Source: Akkermansiaceae bacterium UBA956 (GTDB lineage: Bacteria > Verrucomicrobiota > Verrucomicrobiia > Verrucomicrobiales > Akkermansiaceae). From it: DNA of 64,000 nucleotides. The stretch is from assembly GCA_002293145.1 (NCBI GenBank), contig DBCO01000010.1, positions 262,754 to 326,753 of the forward strand. Reading direction: 5' to 3'. Positions 17,917-27,021 of this stretch are shown here, piece after piece. How positions within the stretch are numbered: the first letter of the stretch is position 1; every line of letters starts with the position of its first letter. A program made the position numbers and the translations under genes. The notes below the pieces were generated by a model, which was not told the DNA's origin, ran no database searches, and saw only the letters and a list, made by a program, of their open reading frames with translations.

Positions 17917-18594
17917 ATGTTAAAAATGCTACCACTTTACCAACTCATCGCGTCGCTGTGCATTGCTATGGTGACACCAGCCCTGTCACAAGCCGATGCC
18001 GCGAAATCGCCGAAAGTTTCGTTCCGCGTCACTCGCTTCGATCCTGGTGATGGCACCTCACCCAAGTTCCGCGTGGGTACGGAGCAAAAAGAATGCGAGG
18101 TGCCTTTGACCTCCATCGAAGGACCATTCTCGGCAACCTTGCGCGATGGCACGTACTTGGATTTTTGGGGGGCTGCTGCGGACAATCCTGAAATCTCGGT
18201 GGCGATCGCGGCAAACGAACGCAAAGATCTGTTGTTGATTTTTTTTCCCGATGGGAAAACGTTTCGTTTGATGAAAGTGGTGACATCTGCTGATCGCATG
18301 CAAGGCGGGTACCAGATGATCATCAATACCACACCTGATGAGATCGGAGTGAAACTCGGGACGGCGGAGCCAGTGATCATTTCCTCGGGGAAGAGTGGAA
18401 CTCTCAAGACTCCAACAGCGGCCAAAAATGCATCGATACCCGTAGTGGTCAACGTGAAAAAAGCGGGGAAGTGGACACTGGTGAGCACCGAAGATTGGCC
18501 CCATGAGCCAACCGTGCGAAAGTTCTTATTTGCGTTTGTTTCACCGCGCACCAAGCATTTGATGTTTCATACGGTCTCGGAGATGGTGGAATAG
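17917..18594 (+). CDS. Secreted protein of unknown function, partner of the Verru_Chthon A-like gene
   Basis: A 225-residue protein with a clear signal peptide (about residues 1-27, hydrophobic, ending ALSQADA). The mature part is mainly beta-strand in character (VSFRVTRFDPGDG..., FSATLRDGTYLDFWG, IPVVVNVKKAGKW), and its C-terminus carries KFLFAFVSPRTKHLMFHTV. No domain is recognised by name. It starts 14 nt after the cassette A-like gene, so the two are almost certainly cotranscribed and their products probably work together in the envelope. Confidence 0.72.
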   Translation: MLKMLPLYQLIASLCIAMVTPALSQADAAKSPKVSFRVTRFDPGDGTSPKFRVGTEQKECEVPLTSIEGPFSATLRDGTYLDFWGAAADNPEISVAIAANERKDLLLIFFPDGKTFRLMKVVTSADRMQGGYQMIINTTPDEIGVKLGTAEPVIISSGKSGTLKTPTAAKNASIPVVVNVKKAGKWTLVSTEDWPHEPTVRKFLFAFVSPRTKHLMFHTVSEMVE

Positions 18595-18732
18595 TTGCAG
18601 AGCTCCGATTTCCCGTGACTGGCTCGCTTTTTTCTTGACGACATGAATACAGTGTCTAATTTCGATAAACCAACTGTTGCAAATTGCTGTTGGTGAAACC
18701 CTAGTGAAAAAATCCCAAACCTCGATACGATT

Positions 18733-21700
18733 ATGTTAAAGTCATCATTGTACTTAAAATCATTGACCCTTGCCGCGTTCTTGCTTGGCGCGGGATCATC
18801 CGCAAAAGCGACTCTCGTGGGCCATTGGCTCAACGGCGATACCAATCTAACAGATGCCTCTGGTTTTACTACTGCTGGCACTCACGATGGGGTCGCAGTC
18901 GGGCCGAATGCTGGTTTGTTAGCTTACAGTTCCGATGTTCCCACGGGCTTCACGGGGCAATCACTCAGCCTCGTTGGCAATGTAGCTGTGAGTATTGCAA
19001 ACAGCTCATCAGCCGATGGAGGAACCTATCAGAATACGTTTGATGGTGGGATCAGCAGTGAATGCACCATCGCATTTTGGGCGAAAGGATTTCCTGCTAC
19101 ATGGTCTCCTTGGGTAGGCAAGCGTGGGGAAGGTGGCATTGGTTGGCAGGTACGTCGGATGGCCGGCGCAAACGTCGCAGGCTTTACGGTGCGCGGTGTG
19201 GGTAACGAAGATGGCTGGGGTAGCCCAATCGACGTTGCAGCAGGGCAACCTGCATGGCGTCACTATGCTGCGGTATGGAATCAAGCAGCAGGCACCCGCG
19301 ACCTCTATATCGATGGTGCTTTTTCCCACACAGTCGCTAGCACTCCGGGGGATGATATGTCCCTCGCTGCGGCTCATCGCTTGGTATTAGGGGCTCGCAC
19401 CGATGGTGGCGGCACGGGATATGAAGGCTACTTCACGGGGAATCTGTATGATGTGCGCATCTACAATACCTCGCTCACTCAGCCTGATGTCGCAGCTTTA
19501 ACGCTTCCTGCTGTTACTGGCTTGGTAACTGTTCCTGGCAATGGCAAAGTTGGTCTGAGCTGGACATCATTGCCTTCCGCTACTAGCTACACAGTCTGGA
19601 CAAAAGACACGGTGACGAACGTTGAGGAGACCGACACAGCAACATCTGCGCTTTTCGAGAAAACGGGATTAGTCAACGGAAGACCTTATCTTTTTAAAGT
19701 TAGAGCCAACAATGGCGCGGTCAATGGTGCATACTCGGCTGAACTAGGTGCTACTCCCGTGATGAGTTCGGGCAAAGACATTCTTACCTTCGCGTTTGGA
19801 ATCAGTGGCAATGCTACGATTTCAGGAACGAATATTACGAAATATTTGCCTTCATCTGCCAATGTGACGAATTTAGCTCCAACCTTTACGACCTCCTTTT
19901 TTTCCACGGCAAGCCCTGCATCTGGCACGGCCCGCGACTTTACTTTTCCGCAAACGTACACGATCACCGCAGAAGATGGATCGACGAAAACCTATACGGT
20001 CTCGGTAGCACTTGCGACTCCCATTACTTATGACTTCACAGGAGGATTGCAGGGCTGGCAGCAGATTCAACCGACATTGCCTGCCGTGCTCTGGCAGACC
20101 AATGCGCTGGGATCTGGTTACGATGGTATCGCACCCGATGATACTTTTACCCGTTTCGGGCGTTCACCCATTTTTTATCTGCTAGACTCTGGCCCGCTTA
20201 CCTTCTCTCTGAATGGCGGATCTTCTCCTCTAGCAGTTCCGCACGTTGGTCCTTCCTCGATTCCTGCTGAGGCCATCCAAAATGGTGGCTTTGCAGGCGT
20301 GGCTTTGCGCGATGTGGCGACAAATTCCTACGTTCTTAGTAGAAGGAAGTCTGCCAATGGCGGGATTGAGCAGATGCAGTTCACGGCGGCAGAGCTGGCT
20401 CCTTTTGCCAATGATGGGAAACAATACACGCTGGACTACCTCGATTACAACAGAGGTAGTTGGGGATGGACCTATCTTGATGATGTCTCGATTCCTGGCG
20501 TGGCCGCAGAGCCTGGGACAGTGGCCTTGATTACATCTCTCAAAATGGGTTCGCTCGGCCTTACGGAAATTTCCGGCACGGACATTACGGTGTGGTTGCC
20601 TTATGGAACTGATGTCACGGCTCTTAACCCGCTCATCGCTGTTTCTCCAGAGGCAGTATTGTCCCCGTCTCTTGGCACATCGCGTAATTTCACCACACCA
20701 CAGGTCTACACAGTTACTTCGGGAGATTCCCTTGTTACCACCAATTACACCGTCACGGTGATCACAGCTGGCTCGTTGAATGTGAAAACCTATGATACCA
20801 CGAGTGGGGTGACATTTTTAGAACCGATCTCCAATTTGCAGGCGGTCACACCCACTGCGACTTCGATACAAGTGGGTGATATTTCGTACGGTAACTTTGT
20901 GACAGGGCTCCCTGGGGTGACAAGTCCGGAAACCTTCGCGGTCCTCTGGGATGGCTGGTTTGACGTTGCGAAAGATGGCCCGGGCTATTATACCTTTGGT
21001 AGCGACAGTGATGACGGCAGTGTGATTTATTTGGATTTGAACAACGATGGAGATTTTGACGATCTCGGCGAGTTGGTCATGAACAACAATGGTCTTCATG
21101 GTGTCAATGCGCCGCGCACGGGAACGGTGTATCTGCCGATGGATACCGTTCGCATAGCCATTGGATATTTTGAAGAATCTGGTGGAGAAGGCATCGATGT
21201 TCGCTTCGGACTGGGTGCAGGTCAGGCTTTTGCTTCTTTGCAGCGCATTAGTGGAAAGACCGGCCATTTCCGAGCCACTGAACCTGCCGCTGATCCTTCC
21301 TCTGCTGTGCTATGGAATTTGACATCAACAGGCCGTGTCGCTCAGCTTTATGGCAGTCCGACGGATCTTCTGCTCCTTTTGCCCGAAGGGACATCACTCA
21401 CCAATCTCGCGCCTACATTCAATCTATCACCCGGTGCAGTTAGCGTTCCTCCTTCGGGAACTGTTCGTGATTTCACAACTCCACAGACCTACACGGTGAC
21501 CTCGCAGGACACCAATACTGTTACGACGTTTACCATAATCGCTCGGTCCGCCACGCCGATTCAAATGACTACCTATCAAGGTGTCAGTGGCATTGCAATG
21601 TTGGCGCCACTTTCCAACTTGCAAGCACAGACTCCCAGCAGCACGACAAATACAACCAATGAAATCATTCATGAGAGTGATGCCGCATTTCTTGCACTGC

Positions 21701-23397
21701 CTGGTCTAACGAGTGCTGATAATTTCTCCATCATCTGGGAGGGCTGGTTCAACGTCGCTGCCGATGGCGCGGGGGAATACACCTTTGGCACACGGAGTGA
21801 CGATGGAAGTGTGTTTTGCTTGGACTTCAATGATGATGGCGATTTTGACGACACTGGCGAAATCATCGTCAACAACAACGCATTGCAAGGATCAACGATC
21901 CGGACGACTACCGTCAAACTGCAGATGGACAAAATTCGTTTTGCCATTGGTTACTTCGAAGTCGGCGGCGGACAGGTGATGGAGGCTCGTTTTGGCAAAG
22001 GTGATAGTCTGAGCTGGACGGAGCTGACACGTGTTTCTGGGAATACAGGTCTATTCTCTATCGCTGAACCCGCTTCAAATCCGTCTTCTGCGGTTCTGTG
22101 GTATGCAAACTATGCAGGCAGTGTTGCTGTGCCGACAAATCCTGAATGCACCGAACTAGAGATTGCGTTGCCCTTGGGGAACGATATCACAGATCTTGCG
22201 CTAGAGTTCGGCGTTTCTCCTGGAGCGACATGCGTGCCGCCATCAGGAACACCGCGAAATTTCACGACTGCGCAGACTTATACGGTAACATCGGCAGATT
22301 CCACGGAGTCAACGATCTACACGATTTCTGTGAGTCATCTATTCCAATCCTACGACTATAATAATGGAAATCTTCAAGGATGGAAAAACCTTGTTTGGGA
22401 TCTCAGTGCCAATGGTGGCTCGGGCGGTTGGATCGAATTGGCTCCGAATGCCACAACGATGCCCGCAACGGTGAATGGCGGCGTCATTCAGCCGACTGCT
22501 GTGAACAATGGTTTGTTTGTGGTCACCAACGGGCAAGTGTTCTATAGTGGTAACGGCGATACGCATTTGAATTCTCAGCGCCTGCGTTCGCCTGCGTTCT
22601 ATTTGGATGCTGTGGCAGATCTCACGCTGCAATTGCGGGGTGGGGTGGCTAATACTACCGACCCCACAAATGAGGGCGATGTGCCATTTGCTGCTGTGAC
22701 AAATGCAACTGGTGCTGCACCTGGTGGCTGGAAGGGTGCCGTGCTTCGTCGTGTGAGTGACGGCGCATTTTTGATCGCCAAGCCAAGGACGGGAGCCAAT
22801 GGCGATGCCTTTAGTACGATTACTTTTACCGAAGCTGAGCTCGAGCCTTATGACGGAGTCGCGTGCACCATCGAATTGATCAACACAGACCGCGGTGCCT
22901 GGGGGTGGGTGGCCATGGACAATGTCTACATTCCTACGACGGGCTTCGTTCCGTTGTCATCGTATGATACATGGCGTGCAAACTATTCACCACTGGTCGG
23001 CACGGCGGGCCAGCCGGGACAAAATCCTGATGGCGATCTCTATAGCAACGTTCTGGAATACGCATTTGGCTTGAATCCTAGTGTCAGTGAGAGCGGACCC
23101 ATCGAGTATTTGGCCGGCGGCGCTGTCACCAATCGTGGGGGCTCAGCAATCGTTGAAGATGGTGGTGTTTGGTATGCAGTATTTGGGCGCAGAGCGGATC
23201 ATGCAACTTCGGGGTTGACCTACACAGTGCAATTTAGCAACGACCTCAATCACTGGGCATCGCCAGCGGTCACTCTGACTCCGGTAGCAAGTGATAGCGA
23301 AATCGAAGCGGTGGAAGTGCAATTTCCGAATACGATCAATACACCAAGCGGTCCGATGAAACCTACATTTATGAGGGTTGAGGTTACTCATCCCTGA
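18733..23397 (+). CDS. Large secreted LamG/FN3/PA14 repeat protein
   Basis: A 1554-residue surface or secreted protein. Signal peptide about 1-27; LamG-like domain about 28-258 (ECTIAFWAKGF..., WRHYAAVWN, LYIDGAF); FN3-like domain about 260-343. Four copies of a beta-domain follow, each ending near 'ASGTxRDFTTPQTYTVTxxD' (at about 395-425, 645-677, 905-937 and 1168-1200). Two PA14-like units lie at about 688-845 and 945-1100, each with DDGSV.(Y/C)LD.N.DGDFDD, which looks like a Ca-binding loop. Two related blocks (YDFTGGLQGW, YDYNNGNLQGW) are at about 433 and 1207. The C-terminus (from about 1385) has the NPDGDLYSNVLEYAFGLNP region seen in many verrucomicrobial exported proteins. Carbohydrate binding or adhesion is inferred. 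Confidence 0.85.
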   Translation: MLKSSLYLKSLTLAAFLLGAGSSAKATLVGHWLNGDTNLTDASGFTTAGTHDGVAVGPNAGLLAYSSDVPTGFTGQSLSLVGNVAVSIANSSSADGGTYQNTFDGGISSECTIAFWAKGFPATWSPWVGKRGEGGIGWQVRRMAGANVAGFTVRGVGNEDGWGSPIDVAAGQPAWRHYAAVWNQAAGTRDLYIDGAFSHTVASTPGDDMSLAAAHRLVLGARTDGGGTGYEGYFTGNLYDVRIYNTSLTQPDVAALTLPAVTGLVTVPGNGKVGLSWTSLPSATSYTVWTKDTVTNVEETDTATSALFEKTGLVNGRPYLFKVRANNGAVNGAYSAELGATPVMSSGKDILTFAFGISGNATISGTNITKYLPSSANVTNLAPTFTTSFFSTASPASGTARDFTFPQTYTITAEDGSTKTYTVSVALATPITYDFTGGLQGWQQIQPTLPAVLWQTNALGSGYDGIAPDDTFTRFGRSPIFYLLDSGPLTFSLNGGSSPLAVPHVGPSSIPAEAIQNGGFAGVALRDVATNSYVLSRRKSANGGIEQMQFTAAELAPFANDGKQYTLDYLDYNRGSWGWTYLDDVSIPGVAAEPGTVALITSLKMGSLGLTEISGTDITVWLPYGTDVTALNPLIAVSPEAVLSPSLGTSRNFTTPQVYTVTSGDSLVTTNYTVTVITAGSLNVKTYDTTSGVTFLEPISNLQAVTPTATSIQVGDISYGNFVTGLPGVTSPETFAVLWDGWFDVAKDGPGYYTFGSDSDDGSVIYLDLNNDGDFDDLGELVMNNNGLHGVNAPRTGTVYLPMDTVRIAIGYFEESGGEGIDVRFGLGAGQAFASLQRISGKTGHFRATEPAADPSSAVLWNLTSTGRVAQLYGSPTDLLLLLPEGTSLTNLAPTFNLSPGAVSVPPSGTVRDFTTPQTYTVTSQDTNTVTTFTIIARSATPIQMTTYQGVSGIAMLAPLSNLQAQTPSSTTNTTNEIIHESDAAFLALPGLTSADNFSIIWEGWFNVAADGAGEYTFGTRSDDGSVFCLDFNDDGDFDDTGEIIVNNNALQGSTIRTTTVKLQMDKIRFAIGYFEVGGGQVMEARFGKGDSLSWTELTRVSGNTGLFSIAEPASNPSSAVLWYANYAGSVAVPTNPECTELEIALPLGNDITDLALEFGVSPGATCVPPSGTPRNFTTAQTYTVTSADSTESTIYTISVSHLFQSYDYNNGNLQGWKNLVWDLSANGGSGGWIELAPNATTMPATVNGGVIQPTAVNNGLFVVTNGQVFYSGNGDTHLNSQRLRSPAFYLDAVADLTLQLRGGVANTTDPTNEGDVPFAAVTNATGAAPGGWKGAVLRRVSDGAFLIAKPRTGANGDAFSTITFTEAELEPYDGVACTIELINTDRGAWGWVAMDNVYIPTTGFVPLSSYDTWRANYSPLVGTAGQPGQNPDGDLYSNVLEYAFGLNPSVSESGPIEYLAGGAVTNRGGSAIVEDGGVWYAVFGRRADHATSGLTYTVQFSNDLNHWASPAVTLTPVASDSEIEAVEVQFPNTINTPSGPMKPTFMRVEVTHP

Positions 23398-23403
23398 TGA
23401 TGA

Positions 23404-23443
23404 AAAAAAGGGAGCGCATGCGTTTTGCATGCGCTCCTTTATT
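23404..23443. terminator. Strong, probably bidirectional terminator
   Basis: A perfect 11-bp stem, GGAGCGCATGC (23411-23421) with GCATGCGCTCC (23427-23437), has loop GTTTT. TTTA follows on the plus strand and AAAAAAA precedes on the left, so it can stop the surface-protein transcript and also minus-strand transcription. Confidence 0.85.
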
Positions 23444-23461
23444 CCTTCTGAAAATGCATTG

Positions 23462-23488
23462 CGCTGAGCTGAGGCTCAGCGTTTTTTT
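23462..23488 (+). terminator. Second plus-strand terminator
   Basis: The stem CGCTGAGC (23462-23469) with GCTCAGCG (23474-23481) and loop TGAG is followed by seven T. It sits 7 nt before the end of the convergent MoxR gene. Confidence 0.85.
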
Positions 23489-23495
23489 GCTTCCA

Positions 23496-24503
23496 TCAAA
23501 CGACTAATTCTTCGCGTGGAGCAAGGGTGGCGAGAAGTTTTTGAATAACATCGTCACTGCTGACTCCTGCGGCCTCGGCATTGAAGGTGGTGATCACGCG
23601 GTGACGCATGACGGGAGCGGCGATAGCTGCAACGTCAGCGGTGGTCGCATGAAAACGACCGCGCAGTACGGCGTGGGCTTTGGCGGCGGTGATGAGGCTG
23701 ATGCCAGCGCGGGGACCAGCACCCCAGCCGACCATTTCACGCACGAAGTCGGGCGCGCTTGGGTCTTTGGGGCGGGTAGCGCGCACGAGTTTGGCGGCGA
23801 AGTCGATAACGTGGTCGCCTACGGGCACGCGTTTGACGACTTCTTGCAAACGCAGAATGTCAGCGGAGTTCATCATCGGGGTGACAGTCGCGTGATTGGG
23901 GCTGGTAACCCGTTTGATGATCTCGCGCTCCTCGGATTCGGTCGGATAATTGACAATGATGTTGAAAAGGAATCGGTCGAGCTGTGCCTCGGGCAGTGGG
24001 TAGGTACCTTCTTGCTCGATCGGATTTTGTGTGGCAAGCACGAAAAATGGCTGCGGCAGCGCGAGGGTGTGCTCACCGACGGTGACATGGTGTTCTTGCA
24101 TCGCTTCCAGCAAGGCAGCCTGCGTTTTCGGCGGCGTGCGGTTGATTTCATCGGCCAGCACAAGGTTGGCGAAAATGGGGCCATTGACGAAGCGAAAGCC
24201 GCGGCGGCCGGTCTCGGGATCCACTTCCAGCACATCGGTGCCGGTGATGTCGGTAGGCATCAGGTCAGGCGTGAACTGAATGCGCTTGTAGCTGAGGTCC
24301 AGTGCTTTTGACAACGTAGAAACGAGCAATGTTTTGGCGAGGCCTGGCACGCCGACGAGCAAGGCGTGGCCTCGACAGAAAATCGCCATCAGCGCTTGCT
24401 CTACCACTTGGTCCTGGCCAACGATGACCTGGCCCAATTCCTCCTTCATTCGACCGTAAACCCGATGCAGTTGATCGACGGCGTCTTTATCCTCGTTGCT
24501 CAT
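23496..24503 (-). CDS. MoxR-family AAA+ ATPase (orphan copy)
   Basis: A 335-residue MoxR ATPase, a chaperone-like AAA+ protein that usually acts with a von Willebrand A protein. The family's unusual Walker A, GVPGLAKT (residues 51-58), Walker B LVLADEIN (114-121), and the sensor stretch VLATQNPIEQEGTYPLPEAQLDRF are all present. The C-terminal lid domain (about 250-335) is complete. Unlike the second MoxR at 51.3 kb, it has no DUF58 or VWA gene beside it in the window. It is divergent from the toxin-antitoxin module, with 120 nt between. Confidence 0.92.
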   Translation of the reverse strand: MSNEDKDAVDQLHRVYGRMKEELGQVIVGQDQVVEQALMAIFCRGHALLVGVPGLAKTLLVSTLSKALDLSYKRIQFTPDLMPTDITGTDVLEVDPETGRRGFRFVNGPIFANLVLADEINRTPPKTQAALLEAMQEHHVTVGEHTLALPQPFFVLATQNPIEQEGTYPLPEAQLDRFLFNIIVNYPTESEEREIIKRVTSPNHATVTPMMNSADILRLQEVVKRVPVGDHVIDFAAKLVRATRPKDPSAPDFVREMVGWGAGPRAGISLITAAKAHAVLRGRFHATTADVAAIAAPVMRHRVITTFNAEAAGVSSDDVIQKLLATLAPREELVV

Positions 24504-24623
24504 ATCGATAGCACTACGCGAGCCGCGCGGTGTTCTTTCAGAAAGTGAGATGATGTATCTTGAAATTGGCCGCTATTCGACTCGGGAGTTGCATAAGTTC
24601 ATTTTTTGAAGTAGCTTTCATGC

Positions 24624-24836
24624 ATGGTTGAGCTCGCAGATGTACAAAGACAAGCTCGTGAACTTTCCGAAGAAGATCGGAAAGGGTTGGTCGCATATTT
24701 GTTGCATGGGTTCAGCGATGCCCCCATGGGTGCAAGTGATGAAGAAGTTGAACTGCGTGATGCTGAGATGGACTCTGGAGTAATCACTCCGATTAGCCAC
24801 AAAGAATTTCTCGATCAGGTAGGACGAGTAAAATGA
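24624..24836 (+). CDS. Antitoxin of a ParE/RelE-type module (addiction module component family)
   Basis: A 70-residue acidic protein. The pattern ARELSEEDRKGLVAYLLHGF then DEEVELRDAEMDSGVITPISHKEFL is that of the putative addiction module component family (short antitoxins with a helix rich in Leu followed by E-x-G-x-x-x-P-I). Its TGA overlaps the ATG of the toxin frame as ATGA (24833-24836), the usual translational coupling of such pairs. The toxin partner is frameshifted, so this may be a decaying module. Confidence 0.82.
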   Translation: MVELADVQRQARELSEEDRKGLVAYLLHGFSDAPMGASDEEVELRDAEMDSGVITPISHKEFLDQVGRVK

Positions 24837-25128
24837 TCAGATCTGTCGTATACCATCCTAAGTGCCGAAGGAAGTTCGCGCATTCATTGATCATTACGAA
24901 TCGATTTCGCAAGAGCTTGGGGATTCATTTTGGTGCGAATTGATGGAGGTAATCGACTATGCGAGGGACTTCCCTGAGAGACATCATTTTGATCGCACTG
25001 GACGTAGGCGAAGTAACCTAAAAAGATTTCCAGTGCATATTTTGTTTCGATTTTTTCCTGACTTCATACGGATCACAGCAGTTCGTCATGATCACCAAAA
25101 TCCAGAATATGCTGCGAGGAGACAATAA
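24833..25128 (+). pseudogene. RelE/ParE-superfamily toxin, frameshifted near codon 10
   Basis: From the ATG at 24833 the frame gives MIRSVVYHPK, the expected first strand of a ParE-type toxin, then leaves the family sequence. The remainder, VPKEVRAFIDHYESISQELGDSFWCELMEV... to KRFPVHILFRF...ITAVRHDHQNPEY, continues in the -1 frame from 24862. Restoring one G after AAG (24860-24862) joins the two parts into a standard toxin of about 98 residues. A GTG at 24862 might still start an 88-residue form lacking the first strand. It is therefore probably inactive, unless the missing base is a sequencing error or a frameshift is tolerated. Confidence 0.75.
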
Positions 25129-25237
25129 TCCCGCGGTTCAAAGTCGAGCTTGATCACGGTGCTTCATCATGCAATGCGGCAATGATTTGAGTTGTAAACG
25201 GCTAGAATAGTGTTCGAGCGATTTTTTCCTGGAAAAC

Positions 25238-25975
25238 TCAGCGGCGGCCTTTGGGTGCCACGGTTTCTGGTTTGTCAAAAATGAGCTTGGTTTCCGAGGC
25301 GGCGCGACCGTTGGTGGGGTCCATCGTTTTGACGTTCATTTGCTTGAGCGTGTAAATGTCGGTGCCGGATGCATCTTTGCCAATGTTCATCACATCAGTG
25401 ACTTCGAAGCGTTTGAGAATCTGGCCGTTGCGATTGAACCCTTCGATTTTCATGAAGGCTCCGTATTTTTGATGCACCCACACATACATCACTTGGTAGG
25501 CTCCACCTTGGCCGGGATTGTTCAGGCGGATCTTCCAACAATTGTGAACACCAACGCGCTCAGTGCCTTCTAGGATGGGTTTTTTCCAATAGAAAAAGCG
25601 CATGGCTAGGTCCTCGTAAGAAAGGTCTGTGCCGGCGATGGGATTGGCGATTTTGGCAACCGGGAATTTGCTTTGCTTGTTGCCGATCATTTCGAGCAAA
25701 TCACAATTCTCATCATTCATGCGCAAATGGAATGCCTTCCATTTATCGGCCTCCCAGACCTGAAACTGGATGTTTTCTTGGCGGAGGAAAAGCACCACCG
25801 GGATCTTGGTGCGGCCATTGATCATGTTGCCCTTGAGGTCGGATTGCTGGAGTGCGGCGATCATTTTCGCAGTGCCGATGATTTGTTCCGCGTTGGTAGC
25901 TGCTTGCTGCGCGTATGCTGGGATGCCGGAAGCAAGTGCAAGAACGGCGGTGGTGAGAAAGAGGAAAATGTTCAT
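25238..25975 (-). CDS. Exported outer-membrane lipoprotein-sorting-like protein (TP0789/LolA-like)
   Basis: A 245-residue protein with a signal peptide (about residues 1-22, ending PAYAQQ). The mature part follows the pattern of the outer-membrane lipoprotein-sorting/TP0789 group: FQVWEADKWKAF, GTDLSYEDLAMRFFYWKKP, HNCWKIRL, YVWVHQKYGAFMKIEGFN.NGQILKRFEV. These are beta-rich, LolA-like periplasmic proteins that bind lipid or lipoprotein, although the TP0789 group is little studied. It is a single-gene unit; about 485 bases upstream hold no other gene but do hold an inverted-repeat element. Confidence 0.75.
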   Translation of the reverse strand: MNIFLFLTTAVLALASGIPAYAQQAATNAEQIIGTAKMIAALQQSDLKGNMINGRTKIPVVLFLRQENIQFQVWEADKWKAFHLRMNDENCDLLEMIGNKQSKFPVAKIANPIAGTDLSYEDLAMRFFYWKKPILEGTERVGVHNCWKIRLNNPGQGGAYQVMYVWVHQKYGAFMKIEGFNRNGQILKRFEVTDVMNIGKDASGTDIYTLKQMNVKTMDPTNGRAASETKLIFDKPETVAPKGRR

Positions 25976-26104
25976 TGTGGTGTGCTTGGCATTCTAATTG
26001 TTGCGATGGATAGGACAAGTGTGGACTGGAGTGTATTCGAAAAAGTTTCCCCTAACGTGACTCCGCAAAATTGATATTGCCGAAGACATGTGTGAAGCAC
26101 CTTA

Positions 26105-26247
26105 GACTGCTACAGCCTGCTGTAGCTTTGGGCAATGCAGCCCTGCTGCTAGCCGGCGTCCCCACTCGGAAAAAGCCCGATGAAACCTCCGCTTATCCAG
26201 CTCGCAGCAGGCTGCATGGCGGAAAGCGGCAGCGGGCTGCAGCAGTC
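26105..26247. repeat. Nested inverted-repeat element of about 143 bp
   Basis: Outer arms gactgctacagcc (26105-26117) and ggctgcagcagtc (26235-26247) are complementary at 12 of 13 positions. Inner arms atgcagccctgctgc (26135-26149) and gcagcaggctgcat (26204-26217) match apart from one inserted C. A smaller perfect palindrome, GCTACAGC-CT-GCTGTAGC, spans 26109-26126. The whole could fold into a long stem. It sits in the 487-bp gap (25976-26462) between two minus-strand genes, and a 101-codon open frame across it has no protein-like features. Confidence 0.75.
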
Positions 26248-26462
26248 CGTGGCCTTACTCGGCAATCTCGAACAACAGTGCGGTTATTTTTGGCCGCGTC
26301 TCCTAACGGAAAATTAGGGAGTGATTACTTCGCCACGGTGAGTTCCTGGGTGGGGCCGCTGCTTGGGCGGAGCTGATGGTGAGCATGACGGCAAAAAATC
26401 GATCGATGAGTCATGTGAACTATGACGCCATCGATCAATGATCTATTCGAAATTCCGAGAAA

Positions 26463-26909
26463 TTATTTTTTCGCTTTTTCGATCAAGGCTGTCAGGTGTT
26501 TGGCATACGCTTCAGGACCACCTTCACGGTAGCCGATTTCTTCGCTGATTTTTTTGCCCTCGGCATCAAGCAGGAATACTGTCGGATAGCCCTCGATCTT
26601 GAACTCTTTGTCGAGCGCTTTATTTTGCGCTTTCACCTCGGCGGGCAGTTGTTTTTTCTTCGGGAAATCGACTTCCATGAGAATCAAATTTTTCGCTGCG
26701 TATTCTTGAAATTCTTTTTTCGAGAAAACTTCTTTTTCGATGCGGATGCACCAGCCACACCAGTCGGTGCCGGTGAAGTTGATCAGAATCGGTTTATTTT
26801 CGGCTTTCGCTTTGGCTTTTGCGGCCTCCCAATCAGTCATCCAGCCATTGGCGAGTGCGAGGGTGGAGGTGAGGAAAAGGGCGGCGATGGTTCGTAGTGC
26901 ATTTTTCAT
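26463..26909 (-). CDS. Exported thioredoxin-fold protein (CGWC)
   Basis: A 148-residue protein with a signal peptide (about 1-20). The thioredoxin-like fold shows NFTGTDWCGWCIRIEKEVF with redox Cys51 and Cys54, and IEGYPTVFLLDAEGK with the cis-Pro conserved. The insertion AAKNLILMEVDFPKKKQL is typical of the thioredoxin_7/DUF255-like periplasmic group. It probably reduces or isomerises disulfides, or supports cytochrome maturation, in the periplasm. It is a stand-alone gene 113 nt upstream (in plus coordinates, left) of the PPC-domain gene's end. Confidence 0.87.
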   Translation of the reverse strand: MKNALRTIAALFLTSTLALANGWMTDWEAAKAKAKAENKPILINFTGTDWCGWCIRIEKEVFSKKEFQEYAAKNLILMEVDFPKKKQLPAEVKAQNKALDKEFKIEGYPTVFLLDAEGKKISEEIGYREGGPEAYAKHLTALIEKAKK

Positions 26910-27021
26910 GTTTGTTTTGTGTTAGATGATAAGATTGGGTATAATATATCGGTTGCGCGATGTTGCCAATGGGGTAGGTTGAGGTGATGGTTGGTGAGAT
27001 ACGGGGCTGAAGTCCGCGCGC

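Noticed and set aside
26071..26376. A 101-codon plus-strand frame between two minus-strand genes
   Set aside because: It lies across the nested inverted repeat and its composition follows the repeat rather than a protein.
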